A stretch of 64,000 nt of DNA. It comes from Bradysia coprophila (lineage: Eukaryota > Arthropoda > Insecta > Diptera > Sciaridae). Shown piece after piece: positions 1 through 13,401 of this stretch (position 1 is the stretch's first letter; the number at the start of each line of letters is the position of its first letter). A program made the translations under genes and the position numbers. Under the pieces are notes generated by a model. It worked only from the letters and a program-made list of their open reading frames with translations, was not told the DNA's origin and did no database searches. The stretch is taken from positions 1,054,001-1,118,000 of the forward strand of contig NC_050736.1 in NCBI RefSeq assembly GCF_014529535.1, in the 5' to 3' direction.

Positions 1-100
1 GTCCAAACGCAAAAAATAATTATTTTAAGTCTAACACTGTAACGAAAATTGAGGTTATGTGCGGTGCCTTTGTTCAGATTTCTTGTTTTTACTTTTCCAG

Positions 101-1548
101 TTTCGATAACAGTGATTATCAACGAAATGGTGATTACTTTCCAACAAGATTGAATGTTCAAAAGGACGGTATCAACTTAATCGGCCTGACAAAGGTTCGA
201 TCGAATCCAGAGAATAATGTCGGTCTTCTGACATACGCTAGGTGAGTGAAACTATTTTTACGTCTGGTGACAGGCAATAAATGTTCGTTGTTTAGTACCG
301 TCGAAGTTCTTGCCACTTTAACCAGTGATGTGGGACGGATTTTGTCCAAAATGCATCTAGTTCAACCGAAGGGAAATATCAATATAATCACTGGAGTTCG
401 GATCGCTCACGTAAGATTTTACAGAATGCAAATGCAAAGTGCTTTTACTCAATACAGAGTTTCATTGTTCGAATAGTTGGTGTTGAAGCATCGTCAGGGC
501 AAAAACCACAAAATGCGCATCGTTGTTTTCGTCGGATCGCCGATAGTTGCCGATGAGGCCGAACTCGTCAAATTAGCAAAACGTTTGAAGAAGGAAAAAG
601 TCAATGCTGACATTGTCAGTTTCGGCGACCATCCCGGCAACAATGAACTTTTAACTGCCTTCATTAATGCTCTAAATGGGAAAGATGGCACCGGTTCTCA
701 TTTAGTTAGTGTACCGCGAGGATCGGCACTGTCTGAAGCTCTTCTAACATCGCCAATCATCCAGGGCGAAGATGGTCAGGGTGGCGCAGGTTTAAGTGGA
801 GCTGGATTCGAATTCGGCGTCGATCCCAACGAAGATCCCGAACTTGCACTAGTACGAAAAGTTGAATTACAATTGAACCGAATGTTTGAATCTAGTTTCT
901 CGCGTATAATTAGGCCTTGCGTGTGTCGATGGAGGAGCAGCGACAACGTCAGGAAGACGAACAACGACGAGCTATTGCTGAATCTGATGCGCCAGCTGGT
1001 GGAGCGGCAGCTGTAACGGCTGCTGTTGGTGCTGGTTCAGCAGCTGCTGGTGAAACGAATACGGAGGAAGCAATGCTTCAACGTGCACTCGCTCTTTCGA
1101 CAGAGACTCCGGTAAAACTTTGTCGAGTCCCTCTTGACTGATGAACAATGAATTTTAATCTCACTCTTTCTGTCATTATGCAACAGGAAATCGATGATGG
1201 CATGCCTGACTTCGCTAACATGACTGAGGAAGAACAGATAGCATTTGCCATGCAAATGTCCATGCAGGATCAACGTAAGCGATTAGTCAAGTTGTGCTAA
1301 TTGTAGCAAATAAATAATTTTCCTCTCTTTCAACTACAGCTGATGAAACGCCGGCTAGACAAGCAAAGCGTCCGAAGTCGTCAGAAGAAACCCCAATGGA
1401 AGTTGATGAGGTAATTAGCGATCCGGAATTTTTGCAAAGCGTTTTGGAGAATCTGCCCGGTGTCGATCCTCAGTCGGAAACTATTCGAGATGCCGTCGGT
1501 TCGCTAAACAAGGATAAGAAGACTGACAAGGACAAAGATAAATCGTAG
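101..1548 (+). CDS. Rpn10: 26S proteasome regulatory subunit Rpn10/PSMD4, 5' partial
   Basis: Ubiquitin receptor of the 19S regulatory particle, which binds polyubiquitin chains and hands substrates to the proteasome. Exons read as 101-241, 296-410, 477-851, 914-1111, 1187-1274 and 1340-1548, all joined by GT-AG introns with the frame kept. The N-terminal von Willebrand A domain is clear ([55 protein letters not shown]). Ubiquitin-interacting motifs follow: one across the exon 4/5 junction ([13 protein letters not shown]), one around [13 protein letters not shown], and one at [13 protein letters not shown]. The tail is lysine-rich (KDKDKS) before the TAG at 1546. Exon 2 begins with the last base of a split codon, so the first exon (start codon, usual MVLEST-type beginning) lies upstream of the window. 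AATAAA signals sit at 1632 and 1641. Family identity is very sure. Confidence 0.96.
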
Positions 1549-2225
1549 ACTGGGAGTGGTGAATTAATATTTTTTTAAAAAAAGTTTTCGCTAAATCATG
1601 AATTGTGCGTTTGGTCTTAATGACACATTAAAATAAAATCAATAAAATATTCTCAACCAATTAAATGTGTGGACAAATATTCTTCTCATATTACCGTATA
1701 CGAATTGACGTTCCAATTATTACACGAAAATTGGTCTTTTTCACCGATGATCCAAATTGGATCTAGGTATATAGGTAAGTAAATATCATCAACCTCTTTG
1801 TGACTACATGACATAGATGGTATGTTGTCTTCTAATATTTTTCTTCAAATTTAAATTGTCAATCAAAAGTTCAGCCTTCGATTAGGTAAAAATCCACTCA
1901 ACATTGCTAAGAAGTAGCAGACCCAGAGCCTATTTTTACGTCACCCTGTGAACTAGAATTTCTTTCATGCCAAAGGCATTGATTGATTTTTTACCTACAA
2001 AGAAGAATTTTAGCCTTAAAATTTGCTCCGAAAACATGTGCTAACAATACAAAACTAAGAACTCACGATAGTGATATCAATACTGTCTCTACCATCGAAG
2101 CTAATTATGAGAGAAAATTGATGCTGTCCATAGCAAAGTGCAACAATCCTGATAGGATTTCGTAAGAAATCAAGATTTTAATCCAGTGCCCAAAAATAGT
2201 CAGAAATTTTCTTGAATTTTCCTCA
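1549..2225. other. Intergenic, Rpn10 3' flank
   Basis: Rpn10 polyadenylation signals at 1632-1646, then AT-rich sequence with no coding signal that I can support. Confidence 0.5.
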
Positions 2226-2239
2226 TTTTCCTAGATTTC

Positions 2240-2420
2240 CCAGATATTCCGACATTTTTCCAAATTTTCACAAAAATATTTATTGTGAAAATTGAAGAAA
2301 ATTTTCTTCAATTTTCACAATACAGTGAACGACATCTCAAATGTCTCACTGTCATTTTTTTCAGAGAATGTCATTGTGAATATTTTTGTGAAAATTTGGA
2401 AAAATGTCGGAATATTCGGG
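2240..2420. mobile_element. Hairpin element split by half a TA-flanked MITE
   Basis: Arms 2243-2280 and 2379-2418 are reverse complements (GATATTCCGACATTTTTCC and its mirror GGAAAAATGTCGGAATATTC). Inside, 2323-2380 matches base for base the left 58 bp of the MITE at 58508-58631, and like that copy it is preceded by TA. Related AAATTTGGAAAAATG hairpins occur near 19230-19360 and 36370-36480. Confidence 0.7.
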
Positions 2421-2647
2421 AAAACGTTTTCCAAAAAATACTGTCTGTTGTAATCATCGACAATTCATCGACTCTGTTAACATAAGTATTTTCGATTTAG
2501 ACAGATTGATAGAAAATCTTTCACTTCACTTTCTCGATAACAAAAGGATTAATACGAAATTCACAGCATAGATCTATATTTGACTGAAGTAAAATGATGT
2601 TAAATTGCTTAAACAAGGTTAAACAAGAAATTGATTTGAATTCTTCA

Positions 2648-5600
2648 TTATTCCCATCTCTGGTTCCTTCTCTTCATCCACGATGTGCCAATTAGTCGAA
2701 TGGTGAAAAAGTAAATAAATTCAACTCCGCTCAGTATGCTAGCGCCTAGAAACAGACTGAGAATACCGCCCACTGAAACTTTAAGAACCACATTGGATAA
2801 CAAATATTTTTTTGCGCAATGAAAATCAAATAACACCAACCCACTATGTCGAGATCGTCTTTGACCGCCTGTCGTCGATACCTCTGGGTAGGCAAATCTT
2901 GTAATGTAATTACAGCTTTCCTTGTCATTTCAGGTATAGGTCTGTGTTTCAATTACAAAAATAATTCATCAGCTCAATAACGCCGTTAGCCCTCCGTTCA
3001 CTTGATAGTTTGTGTAATCCTCAGGAAGCTAGTGGTAGAGAGATGTTAGATTTCTGGACCAATTAGCAGATTTCCGTATCTTTTCTATATGATTTGGAGG
3101 AACTGTCACGTAAACGGAAAGCTAAACTGCATTGGTGCGCGGTGGTCCCAAGAACCATCAGTATGTAAAGAAACACTTTAGTTTACCTTTGATACTTGCC
3201 AACCATTTTCACCTCATGTTCGCTACACGATGGCTATGGCATCGAATTATAGAATAAGAAATTGGATACGAAGCAACATTAGATGCGGCAGAAAATGATT
3301 ATAAAAACTAGTCGTTTTATACCAAGCATGAGCAAACTAAACCGTTTGTACGCCACGGCTGCATAATCGTTGTTTGCGGAAATATCAAATCGGCATTGTC
3401 CAAGCATACCAAGCCATTGTAGTCACACACTGGAGTTAAATCGTTCTCTTTCGGTGAAATTTATAGGGACAAATTGTAATATTAGTTGCGTTTAAAAGTT
3501 TTCGATATTTTATGATTTTGTGAAATACTATCGTAAATCATGTTGTGGTGGGTACAATTGCAAACTTTCAGCTGGGCGTCCTTTAAACATTCCGTAACAC
3601 ATGTACTATAGCTGTAGTATTTATAGGACGATTTAAATTGCTCGCTGGGGAATATACACTTTCTCGTGTTTCGATCAATGGCTTGTACACCCTTGTCATT
3701 TATAACATTTTGCAGACTAAGCAATATCTCGACCTCCGTTCCTTCGTGTTGTTGGTTGAATTGTAGTGTTGTTAAAAGCATGTGTGGTATATCTTCTTCA
3801 TTAATAATAAATAGCTGTTGTGTGTTCGGTCGTTAGCATGCAAATCGTTGAAAAAAAAGATTGTTTGAGAATTATTGAATGGAATACTAAATAATTATTT
3901 CCACTAGCAACACATGGTGTGAATTTATGGCAACGTAAACGACAACAATTAATTTAGAAAGAATTCCCATTCTGGCATTGAATTTCTATTTCTATTAATG
4001 CTCGGGACTTACAATGTAGGTCCCAAATCTATTGAGCAAATTGAACCAGACCTTGAACCTGAGAACAAAAGTTCAAGATTCCAGTCTTGGAAACCTGATC
4101 AGATAAATTGATACTGAACTGAACTGACGATTTTCTGAAACCACATTATACTAAGTCAGGTGCGCCTGTTCCGAGCACTAATTTCTAGACCATTCAAAGC
4201 CCACCATCCCACCATACATACATTAATACCAACATCGAATTATCAAAGCTATTCTTAACCTGTCAGAAACGGCAGACGTATCAATATACAATAATTAAAT
4301 CTGCTACTTCTTCTCATTGAACTATCATCTAATGTTCGATACAAAATCTTTTACTTCATTTGTTTAACCATTTATTTTGCTCTATAAAATCACATAACGT
4401 GTAGGTTATCGATCATTTTTAATGTTGCTGTTGACAACAGATGATTAGCCCTAAGAGGTTATTAAAACTTGAATTGAAAAGCTGTGGCTAGTAGTAAAGG
4501 CGTTTGTTACAGAAATAAAGCAACGTTCGCCAAAAATGTACTGAAAAAGTCGATTTTTGAAAAAGAAAATTTGTTCCACAATTTTACATTTCTAATCATG
4601 TATGATAACTGAACAGTTCGAAAAACGTAAAGTGAGCGGATTGACATAAGAGACTAAACTATAGTGATAAATCAAAACTAACCGAAACGGCTTTCGAAAA
4701 TTCCAATCTCATTGAACCTGGCCCAGTTCTCAAGTCCATTTTAGTGTTCAGCCAATTTGGTCCGTCCCTTCAAAAAAAATTTTTTTTTATGAGAATACTA
4801 TCAGCGAACCATTTTTCTTCAAAATTTACTTTGGTGTTAGTTGCCTCGAATTGATCAAGAAGCACGTTCCAAGGGTTGTTTTAAGTGGTTGAAAATACTT
4901 ACAACAATCGAAAACTTGGTCATTCCAGGCACATTGAGTAACCAGTTCAGTGCAGTTAGCCCTGACCTATATTTACTCATAATTTTGGTCTGCAAATAAA
5001 TTTTCATTTGTTTAAATATTATATTCCAAAGACCACCTTCATCGCAAATTGTTCGTAATTATTTTCCGGACATTTGGTGCATTCCGTTGTGCAATCCACG
5101 TATGGCTGGCAATACGAAACAATCGAACCGAAATTGTACAAATTGTGGAAAATAATTCTTAATAAAAAGTCCTCAACGTCGTAGCTATAATCGTCGTCAT
5201 TATCGGACACTTGAATCCTGGAAATTATTTCCTTTTTAGAGGTATTGATTCATTTAATATTAATTTCATTTTTAGCAATTATCTCGAATAATTCCTTTCC
5301 GTATCAATAATTCAATACGTAATTCCATTAAACGAAAAACTCATCCAAGAAGTTGGTTTCAATTTAAACTTGGAGAAAACTTAGAATTTTCTTTTGTTTT
5401 CTCCGAACTCTCCACACAATTTGTCATTGAATCAAATAAATTGCTTGCTACCCTTAACTGTTTCATGATGGTGTCTAGATTTTTATACGATTGTTTTGTG
5501 TGTCCCATTTCACATAATGCCACCGAAACAAAATCCGTTTGGTCTAACGGGCGTAAGCTACAACAATTGAGCAATTGAGCAATATTCAATTTTTATCTAT

Positions 5601-6012
5601 CGTTGTGGGGACGAACCTTTCCACGACCATACTGATGGAACTACCTTCATGTTCTTGAATAGCATCCATAATTAAATGATGAGATCCCAAAATTGCCAGC
5701 ACAAAGAAAATCAGCCAAAATATTCTCTCGGTTACATGATACCTTCAGCAGTTTACAAAAGACATATTATGTAAGCTGTGTGCATGACATTATAGACAGT
5801 GGAAAATGACAATGAAGTTTTCAGTGAATTAGATGTTTAATTTTACCTCCGGCGTATAACAATGAAATGACGTTCCGACAGTAAATATTGTACAATTCTA
5901 CGAGTACAGTTACTCGGTCTTACCTAGAATCACCGATATAACTAAGACCAGCGAGAGTGCTGTTCAAACAATAATCCTTCAATGTGAGTAGAGCACTTTT
6001 AAACAATCCCAT
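2648..6012 (-). CDS. Pickpocket-type DEG/ENaC sodium channel, complete, 11 exons
   Basis: Amiloride-type sodium channel subunit at the plasma membrane; insect pickpockets serve mechanosensation, salt or pheromone sensing and fluid transport. Exons on the minus strand: 6012-5924, 5742-5617, 5557-5381, 5217-5037, 4966-4830, 4767-4683, 3814-3529, 3429-3323, 3233-3187, 2920-2841, 2778-2648. All introns are GT-AG, every phase matches, and the sum is 1446 nt (481 residues plus stop). The start MGLFKSALLTLKDYC is followed by STLAGLSYIGDSR, the usual N-terminal motif. TM1 spans about residues 37-50 (IFWLIFFVLAILG). The extracellular loop holds DFVSVALCEMG, WNDQVFDCC, LGTCFLINS, TGPGS, YSTCVTECL and CNCTHH. 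TM2 starts near residue 443 with LFLGASILSGVE; GAS (450-452) is the selectivity filter. Two donors three bases apart are possible at 5037/5034. Which ppk paralogue this is I cannot say. Confidence 0.88.
4344..4461 (+). repeat. Copy of the dispersed ~125-bp 'ATCTTTTACTTC...GATAACAGATGA' element
   Basis: Begins AAATCTTTTACTTCATTTG, continues with TTTTGCTCTATAAAATC and ends around GACAACAGATGATTAGCC. It lies inside the long intron of the pickpocket gene, on the strand opposite to it. It matches the copies at 26964 and 29272 in layout and much of the sequence. Confidence 0.6.
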
Positions 6013-8757
6013 GTCCAATTAAAATAATAAATTTTTGATAAATATTGTTAAAGGAATAGTCTCGAATTTTCAACTGATTTTAACATCAAACGAAATGGAA
6101 GGAAAAGAGGTTTGCTTTTATATATATAATAACAGTCTCGTTCGTGTACAATGAAAAGTTCTATATTCAAACAAGTTTTCAATTTCAAATTTAAATATAA
6201 CAAAACATGCAATATTCGCTTCAGAAATCGTATATTTTATCTTGTAATCCTAGTTTTATGTTCATAGAGGACATGTACATTTGATTAAAATTTTATGGGT
6301 TTTTCATATCTCAAGGACTATTATTTGAACGTATCGAGCTCTATGAATTAAACATTTGCATTCAATTAAAAGATATTTGAATCGGGCATTGTGTTACATT
6401 CAACTGATTCAAACAAGCTTTATAAGTATACTCAGAAGATTTCTATGAATGTTGAATTATCTCTGTAATTCATATAAATCATGGATGTAGATCATGTAGA
6501 TGTAGCCATTAAATATTCCATTCTTACTCCACTAAATATTTTTTCTGCAACGTTTGAAACAAACTATCATCTTTATTCAACATTTCAAAGATAAGCCAGT
6601 GGTATTCCTGAATCTGGTACATTATTTCACCTAGGTACTAACAAATCTTTTACTTCTTTGCTTATTTTTGTCATAGCCGTCGATAACAGATGACCGTGTT
6701 TCGAAAGTTATTTGGTTGTATTCCTGAGAGACATATAAGTTGATGATAATTGTTCTAATTATTTTTTTACGCCTTAGACATGGATTTAGAAAATGGGGGT
6801 GCATTAAACACACGGACGCAAAGATAGGCAGTTTTAATATTTTACCACTTCTACTCTGATTTTGCCAATATTTACTGGATCTACCAAAATTTACCCATAA
6901 ATTTTAGTTCAACTGTAACTTATCGCAGCGTCCAGTCTGATGCTTTTGAAATCTTTTACTTCAATTTTTGAACAAGCATTTTGGTATTTAATATTATATT
7001 AGTCAGATTGTGTCTTTTAATTATGTACGTGAAGTCGGTTTCGTTTACGTTGTTACGCACCATCCTCACTGCGTATATGGGTCGTTACATTTAAATGGTT
7101 TCCCATAAATACATAAATTTTTTGATTTATGGTTGTTAGCTTCGCTTTATTAAATGTTATACGTTAAGTTAATATCGAATAAATTTCATGAGACATTCCG
7201 AGAAATTTAAATTTTTCTCGTTTAATTTTCAATCACAACTTCAATAAAAGCCAATTAGAGTGGCAATTTTTGCTAGATCTCTCCCAAATGTTAATCAATT
7301 TTGAATTCCTATTTTCCTATGTTTAAATATTTCAGATAATTCAAGCCTTCAAACGTTCATTTTATTTATTTAAAGAACAAAAATTTAATAATTCAAAATT
7401 CTACAAAACGGATGTTATGTGCGAACATGCATGACGGATTATCACAAGATGAAAATGAAAATTGCTGAAAGAGTTTTTCCTATTAACGTAATTAGTTTTC
7501 ATCGAAAATTCAAGTAAATTAATGTTGTTGCGTGTAACTCACATACATTTTCGTAAAAGATTTTCTGTGATCTGACAAAACATGTCTGCTGTATATCTCA
7601 TATAAGTGGATTTTAATAACCTTTTTTCACAAATTTTCATGTAACATTCTGGCAATTATTATAAATTGGGTTATTTTCTAATTTTCTTCATGTACTCAAC
7701 GAACCCAGATTTTCATTTTGATAATGTAGAATGTTCAAAATTAATTAAGACATTACACATGCACGCACTTTCATACATATTCGTTTCGATGATGCTCAAA
7801 CACTATGCTGGAATATAAGGAAAATTTTGAATAATTTATTATCATCGTTTATGCTCGATAATTTCCTTATCTGACCGTACCAACACCCATAGTCATTCAA
7901 AACTATGAAACCTTCAAGTGAACACCTGCAACATTCAAAAATATGAAGCATAGCTTATACGTTACAGAACGACACATTCCACAAATACATTTTTTACATA
8001 TTCAAATAATTGTTCGTATTTTCCAGCATTCGGTTATTTATGTCCTATAAATGCAAAACCAATTAAAATTGGCATTGAAAGCGAAATAATTAATTTGAAC
8101 ATTTCGCTTATTTGGAAATTGTATTGGAAGCTAGTTACATTATATGGTATATCTGATGGGCCATACATTACCATCCAACTTTTATATCCATAACTAGGTG
8201 ATACATACATCCATAAATGTGCACCTCTGGGATTGAGTTTTCCGAACCAATATATTGATTTAATCGGGCAAAAATTATTGTATATATGGAATATCGGAAA
8301 CACACAGTTGCATTTTTATTATAATATTTAAATAAATCAAATAATTCATAAACAAAGTTTGCGGCTACATATTCAAATAAACCTGATGATATCGATAATG
8401 TGGCATTTAAATTAGTTCGGAGCATTTATAATGCAAATGAAAATGCATCATTGTCATTATAGTTAGATATAGGAGCAGCGAATGAAATCGTTCCATGTAG
8501 TTATGCTGAATCAATAATCTTGTTTTAGCACAATATTTGCCCAATGGAATAAAAAAAAACGTGAACGGCAATAATAATATCTCCCTAAAAACATTCGTTA
8601 CTGAGCTGGACACTGGTTGTCAGTGAAACAATGGCAGTAGTAAAAGCTAATAAACGTTTTAAATATTTTATACTGATACAGACGCCAAGCATATGACCAG
8701 TATTATTTTCAGATCTATTACTTCCATCGATCAAAGTATTTTTAATCTGTTGATTTC
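6013..8757. other. Gene-free AT-rich interval
   Basis: Upstream side of the pickpocket gene. It holds two partial copies of the dispersed ~125-bp element (about 6640-6700 and 6947-7000). Between 8034 and 8613 some minus-strand frames look hydrophobic and protein-like but are out of frame with each other. I do not recognise them and cannot support a gene. Confidence 0.4.
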
Positions 8758-8879
8758 AAATCTTGTACTTCAGACTTTTTAACATGCATTTTTCCATATA
8801 AAGAACCGTATTACCCAGAGCTTGTCATTATTTCTGTCGTCGTTATCGATAACATATGAATATCCTGTATGTGACAGGG
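8758..8879 (+). repeat. Copy of the dispersed ~125-bp element
   Basis: AAATCTTGTACTTC, then ATATAAAGAACC, CAGAGCTTGTCATTATTTC and GTCGTTATCGATAACATATGA, in the same order as in the copies at 26964 and 29272. Confidence 0.6.
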
Positions 8880-11800
8880 TGAAGAAAATAGCGATGTCCA
8901 TATTGAGGAAGGTGAAAGGGGTTGAAGCGAAAAAGGCAACAGATGGCAGGTATAAAGAAAATCAGGCCTTCGACATTTTTCCTTAAATTGCAAACATCAG
9001 AGCGAACCGGTAAAAACCGATAAGGCTAGAAACCGTTTACCGGTTGTTTGTCTCCTTACCCACCGTGTTTTACCCATACAACAAATTTATTAGCTTAAAT
9101 GGGGGATTGAAGTTTTTATAAGTTATTTTTAATCGACGTAAAAACTGCTATCCCCCATTGTCGAAGAATTATTTCAAATAAAATTTCGTTCATTACGGGA
9201 CAGATCGTTGAATCTGTCAAATAAGAAAGTTGTGTGGTAGGAAAATCAACGAAATCAGAAAAACTATCAGTCTGGAGGTCACCAAAGTTTTGTAAACGAA
9301 CTTTTCTTTTAGTATTTCGAAACAAATCATTATAAACTTCTACATAAATCTGTCGATTGGCCATGCATTGTCTCTAGTTTCAAGCGTCTGTGGAATTCTA
9401 CTTTCATTATTCTAAAGGCATATAATTTCAAATTTAATTGATACTAAAACTGTTTGAGTTTAGTTCCAAGTTATCTTTAAAATGTAGTCCGTTTAATGTG
9501 AAATTTAAAAGAAATTTGATTAATTTTGTGTGTGATAGAAATTTACCGGTTTTTACCGACAAATAAGATTTAATTTACCGACAAATTGCTTCTGCATTTT
9601 AACATACTAATCAATCAAAGTTAATCTGATTTTCCCGTCACTATTTGAATCCTACTATTACCTCTGTGCATGAGATTGAGTGAATATGAATTGCAACATT
9701 ATTCAGTATCTAATCATTGAGTACATTAATCCACACCCAGCTAAACTGTAATGCTTCCGATCAACGAACACCTATAAGTGGAACAGGTAAATTCAATCAC
9801 TAAGACCTCCAACCTCCAATATATCACGACATTGATGTTCACCAAATATTTAGTCGAATGCCAAAGAATCAATAAGCCCATAATATTACACCTTGTCTTA
9901 ATCTCACGCAACGAAATGTTTTATTATTACCACCCCTCACATATAGATAAAATATGTATGTGAAATACAAAGGCGAATACGGGCTTATCTGCCAGACACA
10001 TAATAATAGAACATAGAAGATCAACAGAATATAATTAATCCAAAATTCTGTGCAGGATGAAAAAGAAGTCTTTTTTGGTAATATCTGCTCATAATAAAAT
10101 AAGCACGCGTCGAATGATGGTTATAACCTGCTCTATGTATAGAATACAAGTTTCAAAAGGTTCTTTTTTTTTGAACAAGTAAATAAAGCGAACGACAAAC
10201 TCATTTATAATATTCCATTAAGGAAATTATGTTCCAATTCACATTTGTCTTGTTATGTGCGACAGTTACTTTCTTAAAATAGCAAGTGATTCGTACAGGT
10301 TGAAGAACATTACTTTGTCTTTGGCAAAAATGGTGACGTAGGGAAATGCAAGTTTCCTAAAAAATCAGAGAATTGTAAGTTTTCGCAGCAATGGAGAAAT
10401 CTTCGTAATGTTTAGAAGAACAATTTTTTGATAAAAACAAACATCGCGGACGAGGTATACCCAAAATGAAAGTTGATTGAACTCGAGACATAGCAGCTTC
10501 CAATTACGACGACAGGGTAAATTTCTCTTTATCCTCAGCCCTGCGTACGGAAGCGGAAATGAATTTTCAGAATTCAACACCTTTTCAATGATATACTTAT
10601 AAAATGAACAAAAATCTTTCTGCTCAAGAGATTTTTTGACAATGCAATCGAATACAAAGAAAAACTTCTAGCGTTAAATAATCAGTGTTAAGTAAAAGTT
10701 GATGTTCTTTGTCTGGGTTAACATTCAAAAAGCCTTTGAAGGCAATATTATAACACAAAAGAGCTTCACTCTTTTTCTTCATCACCTTAGTCGTGGAAGA
10801 CACATGCGGTTTAAAAAAGGATTGGAAGGTTTGTCTGGGTTTTATTTTCACCGTTTTTCGAATTTACATTACTGCTAAACACTCTCTCCAGGAAATATGA
10901 TTGTTGAAAAAGAGTGATGAGTAACAGACTCAAAGTGCATGGAACTTGCAATATGTACACGTTGAAATTGTTCGTTATAATGTCTCGTCATAACAACAAC
11001 TATCGTAATAAGACTGACATCTGCTCGAATGTTAGCATGTATAAGCGAAACAAGCTACATCGAGCTACACTTAACAAACTCAGCAATAAAACTATAATAA
11101 CGAAGTTGTTCATTTCTCTCGAATACAATCCTTTGTATGTAGCTTCAAACCAGCATTATAGTATACATTTATCCAAATCTCTTTTCTTAAATTTATTTCG
11201 CTTTTGAAATATAAAATATTTAGCAGTAAATATAGTACCGACTCCCATAGACAGATGTTACGGTTTCGGAATAGGATACAACCATACGTTGTGTCTTGAA
11301 ACATATATGCTTCATCGAACCTAGAAATATATTTCCATTCTTATAACACGGCACTTATTTATATTGTATGCAAAACTCTAAGCTCGTATTTGGGTGCTGA
11401 AGATATACGAACACATGCAGTCGAGTTCAACTGAATGTGTACCCATTCTGTCTTCCATTTCAGGGATAAACACAAAGGATTTTCATATTTGTGCCGTCAC
11501 ACAAAATGATTTGATATTGTGGAAATGTATAAGAAATGATGTACAACTTTTTTAGATACATGTACATATGCATCATACCGTACCACACACGTATTACTCT
11601 GGAGTTTGTACTGTTTTATGTATTTCGTCATAAATGAAAAATTTAAGACTCCGAATGGAAAACAAAAAGCACACATGTGGTACTTTTTCTAGATGAAAAT
11701 TTTATTACAATAATATGAATATTTTACATCAATAATACGAAAGTCTGTGAGAAATGTTATACCAAATGCAACTTACATTACATAGATATTCGTATGCGGA

Positions 11801-12013
11801 CGAAAATAATATATCGTTGCGTTACTTATGGATTACATTTTCCAGCGGAAATTGTGGGTTAGTGTCATGATATTTCATAGTTTCACAGTGCTATTTGTAT
11901 AGAAAAATGCAGGCGATCGGTAATTGACCAATGACTAAAATAATGAATTTCGTGCGGAAAGCACACTCACACTTGTGCTTTTCTACAATATCAGTCCTTT
12001 ACATAATATGAGA
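8880..12013. other. Gene-free AT-rich interval
   Basis: Only short random frames. At about 9100-9165 a small hairpin reads AATGGGGGATTGAAGTTTTT against its near mirror ending in ATCCCCCATT. The same AATGGGGGATTG-AGTTTT motif recurs at about 18369, next to the GC-rich block. Confidence 0.4.
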
Positions 12014-12120
12014 TAAAAGTAGAGTTTTTGTGTGTATTATGTTGATCCGAGGCAAAGCCGAGGTCAATGAACTCACGAAATCGAGAATTTTCATTTTTAT
12101 TCCGATGTAATGGATTTTAT
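12014..12120 (+). mobile_element. Hairpin MITE/SINE-like repeat, family H, copy 1
   Basis: AAAAGTAGAG stem start, loop with TTGATCCGAGGCAAAGCCGAGGTCAAT, then a decayed second arm and TTATTCCGATGTAATGGATTTTA. It is homologous to 12930-13044 and 37011-37132. Confidence 0.65.
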
Positions 12121-12929
12121 ATGCTTTTGAGCTTCAAGTCAATTCACTTTTCACCCTTAAATGCGTCAGCCATTAAAAAAAAAATGTCAGTGGGCATCGA
12201 ACTTATGTGCTACACCGCGCGTCTGAATGGCATTACATCCACACTATAATTACCTTGGAATTGTGAATCATGTGATTGATCTATAAAAACACAGGTGTCG
12301 ATGGTAGTTGATATTTTAGAATCACGATTATGACTTATGTATGTGACGTATAAGAACTGTGTTCAGAATCTTGGGTTTTTCAAGGTGGAGGAAATGTCAT
12401 ATATAACCGAATCGATGTGCGGTGCCATATATTTACCTAGGGTTTTTCTTAGAGATCTATTACAGCCGATAGAGCTGGCTAGGGTTAACTGATAGCAGAG
12501 ACTAATCATTTACGATTAGGAAAAACCCTATGAACTATGTCTGACACGGGAGTGGAACCCGTGACGTATAGGACAAACTCTTTTGTTTTATTTTTCCAAA
12601 AATGTTTTTTATGCAAACTGCGGCAGTGCTATTATGACTGGTATTATTATCGGGTTTATTACTTCCACTGAAACTGCTAAATATAAATCCCGATGGTAGT
12701 CGCAGACCAGGAAGACCGAACGAGACAAGAAGAATATTTATTAGCAACCAACATTACACATTCATAACGAACATTATGCGTTTGCAATCGACATTTAGCC
12801 TTAGCGTATGCGATAAAATCCATTACATAACTCTCGGTAAAAATGAAGAGTCTCATTTTCGTGTGTTTATTGACCTCGGTCTCGAATCAACAAAAGTCAC
12901 AGTTTACATGGACTAGGGATAAAAAGATG

Positions 12930-13044
12930 AAAAGTAGAGTTTTCCAGTGAATTTTGTTGATCCGAGGCGAAGCCGAGGTCAATAGACACACGAAAACTCC
13001 ACTTTTCATTTTTTTATCCCGAGTTATGTAATGGATTACATGCT
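12930..13044 (+). mobile_element. Hairpin repeat, family H, copy 2 (best preserved)
   Basis: AAAAGTAGAGTTTTC and its mirror GAAAACTCCACTTTT form the stem. The loop itself contains a small stem, GGCGAAGCC inside CCGAGG...CCGAGG, flanked by TTGATCC and GGTCAAT. The tail ATCCCGAGTTATGTAATGGA is shared with the other copies. It directly abuts the reverse-transcriptase tail on the other strand. Confidence 0.7.
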
Positions 13045-13401
13045 AAGGTTAAGGGCGTCAAAAGAAGTGCTTGAAACAAAATGATAACTTGACTTAATCT
13101 TTGAATATTTCGTGTGCTTTCGTGCAGCTGCCTTTTCGGATGCCATTCCTGAATCGGCACAAGTCGCGTCCCATACTAAAGCACGACCTTTTTCCCAGGC
13201 TGTATATGTGATGCCGTCTGGTCGTTTTTTTCCATCGTCACGGAAAAGTCCAGTAGGCTCCAGTAATGAACTCGTGTTGATTGAAGCCAGACTCTGATGG
13301 ATTATGCGGTTGAGGTCTGCATGTCGAAACCATTTCCCGGAATTTTTCTTGCACTTGAGCGAGTGACGTCCTAACGAGTCCACCACTGCTCCAAATGTCA
13401 C
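13036..13401 (-). pseudogene. Retroelement reverse-transcriptase C-terminal fragment
   Basis: The open frame reads SLGRHSLKCKKNSGKWFRH, LNRIIHQSL, LLEPTGLFRDDGKKRPDG and KGRALVWDATCADS. The GRHGLxCKxSAGR..RH..LN..I, LEPxGL.R.DGKRPDG and WDATCxD signature is one I associate with the end of reverse-transcriptase-bearing elements common in invertebrate genomes. The RPDG...WDAT spacing resembles a PD-(D/E)XK nuclease fold, which is inference. There is no upstream RT core here and no natural ATG start, so this is a truncated remnant. The frame is still open over 121 codons, so the loss may be recent. Confidence 0.6.

Noticed and set aside
4897..4902. Perfect GTAAGT donor inside a pickpocket exon
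   Set aside because: Reading through gives the expected KYFQPL...LGTCFLINS sequence, and no exon could be found that continues from this donor.
8034..8613. Hydrophobic minus-strand frames that look like a membrane protein
   Set aside because: Three frames out of register with each other, no family motif; possibly an old relic but not supportable.
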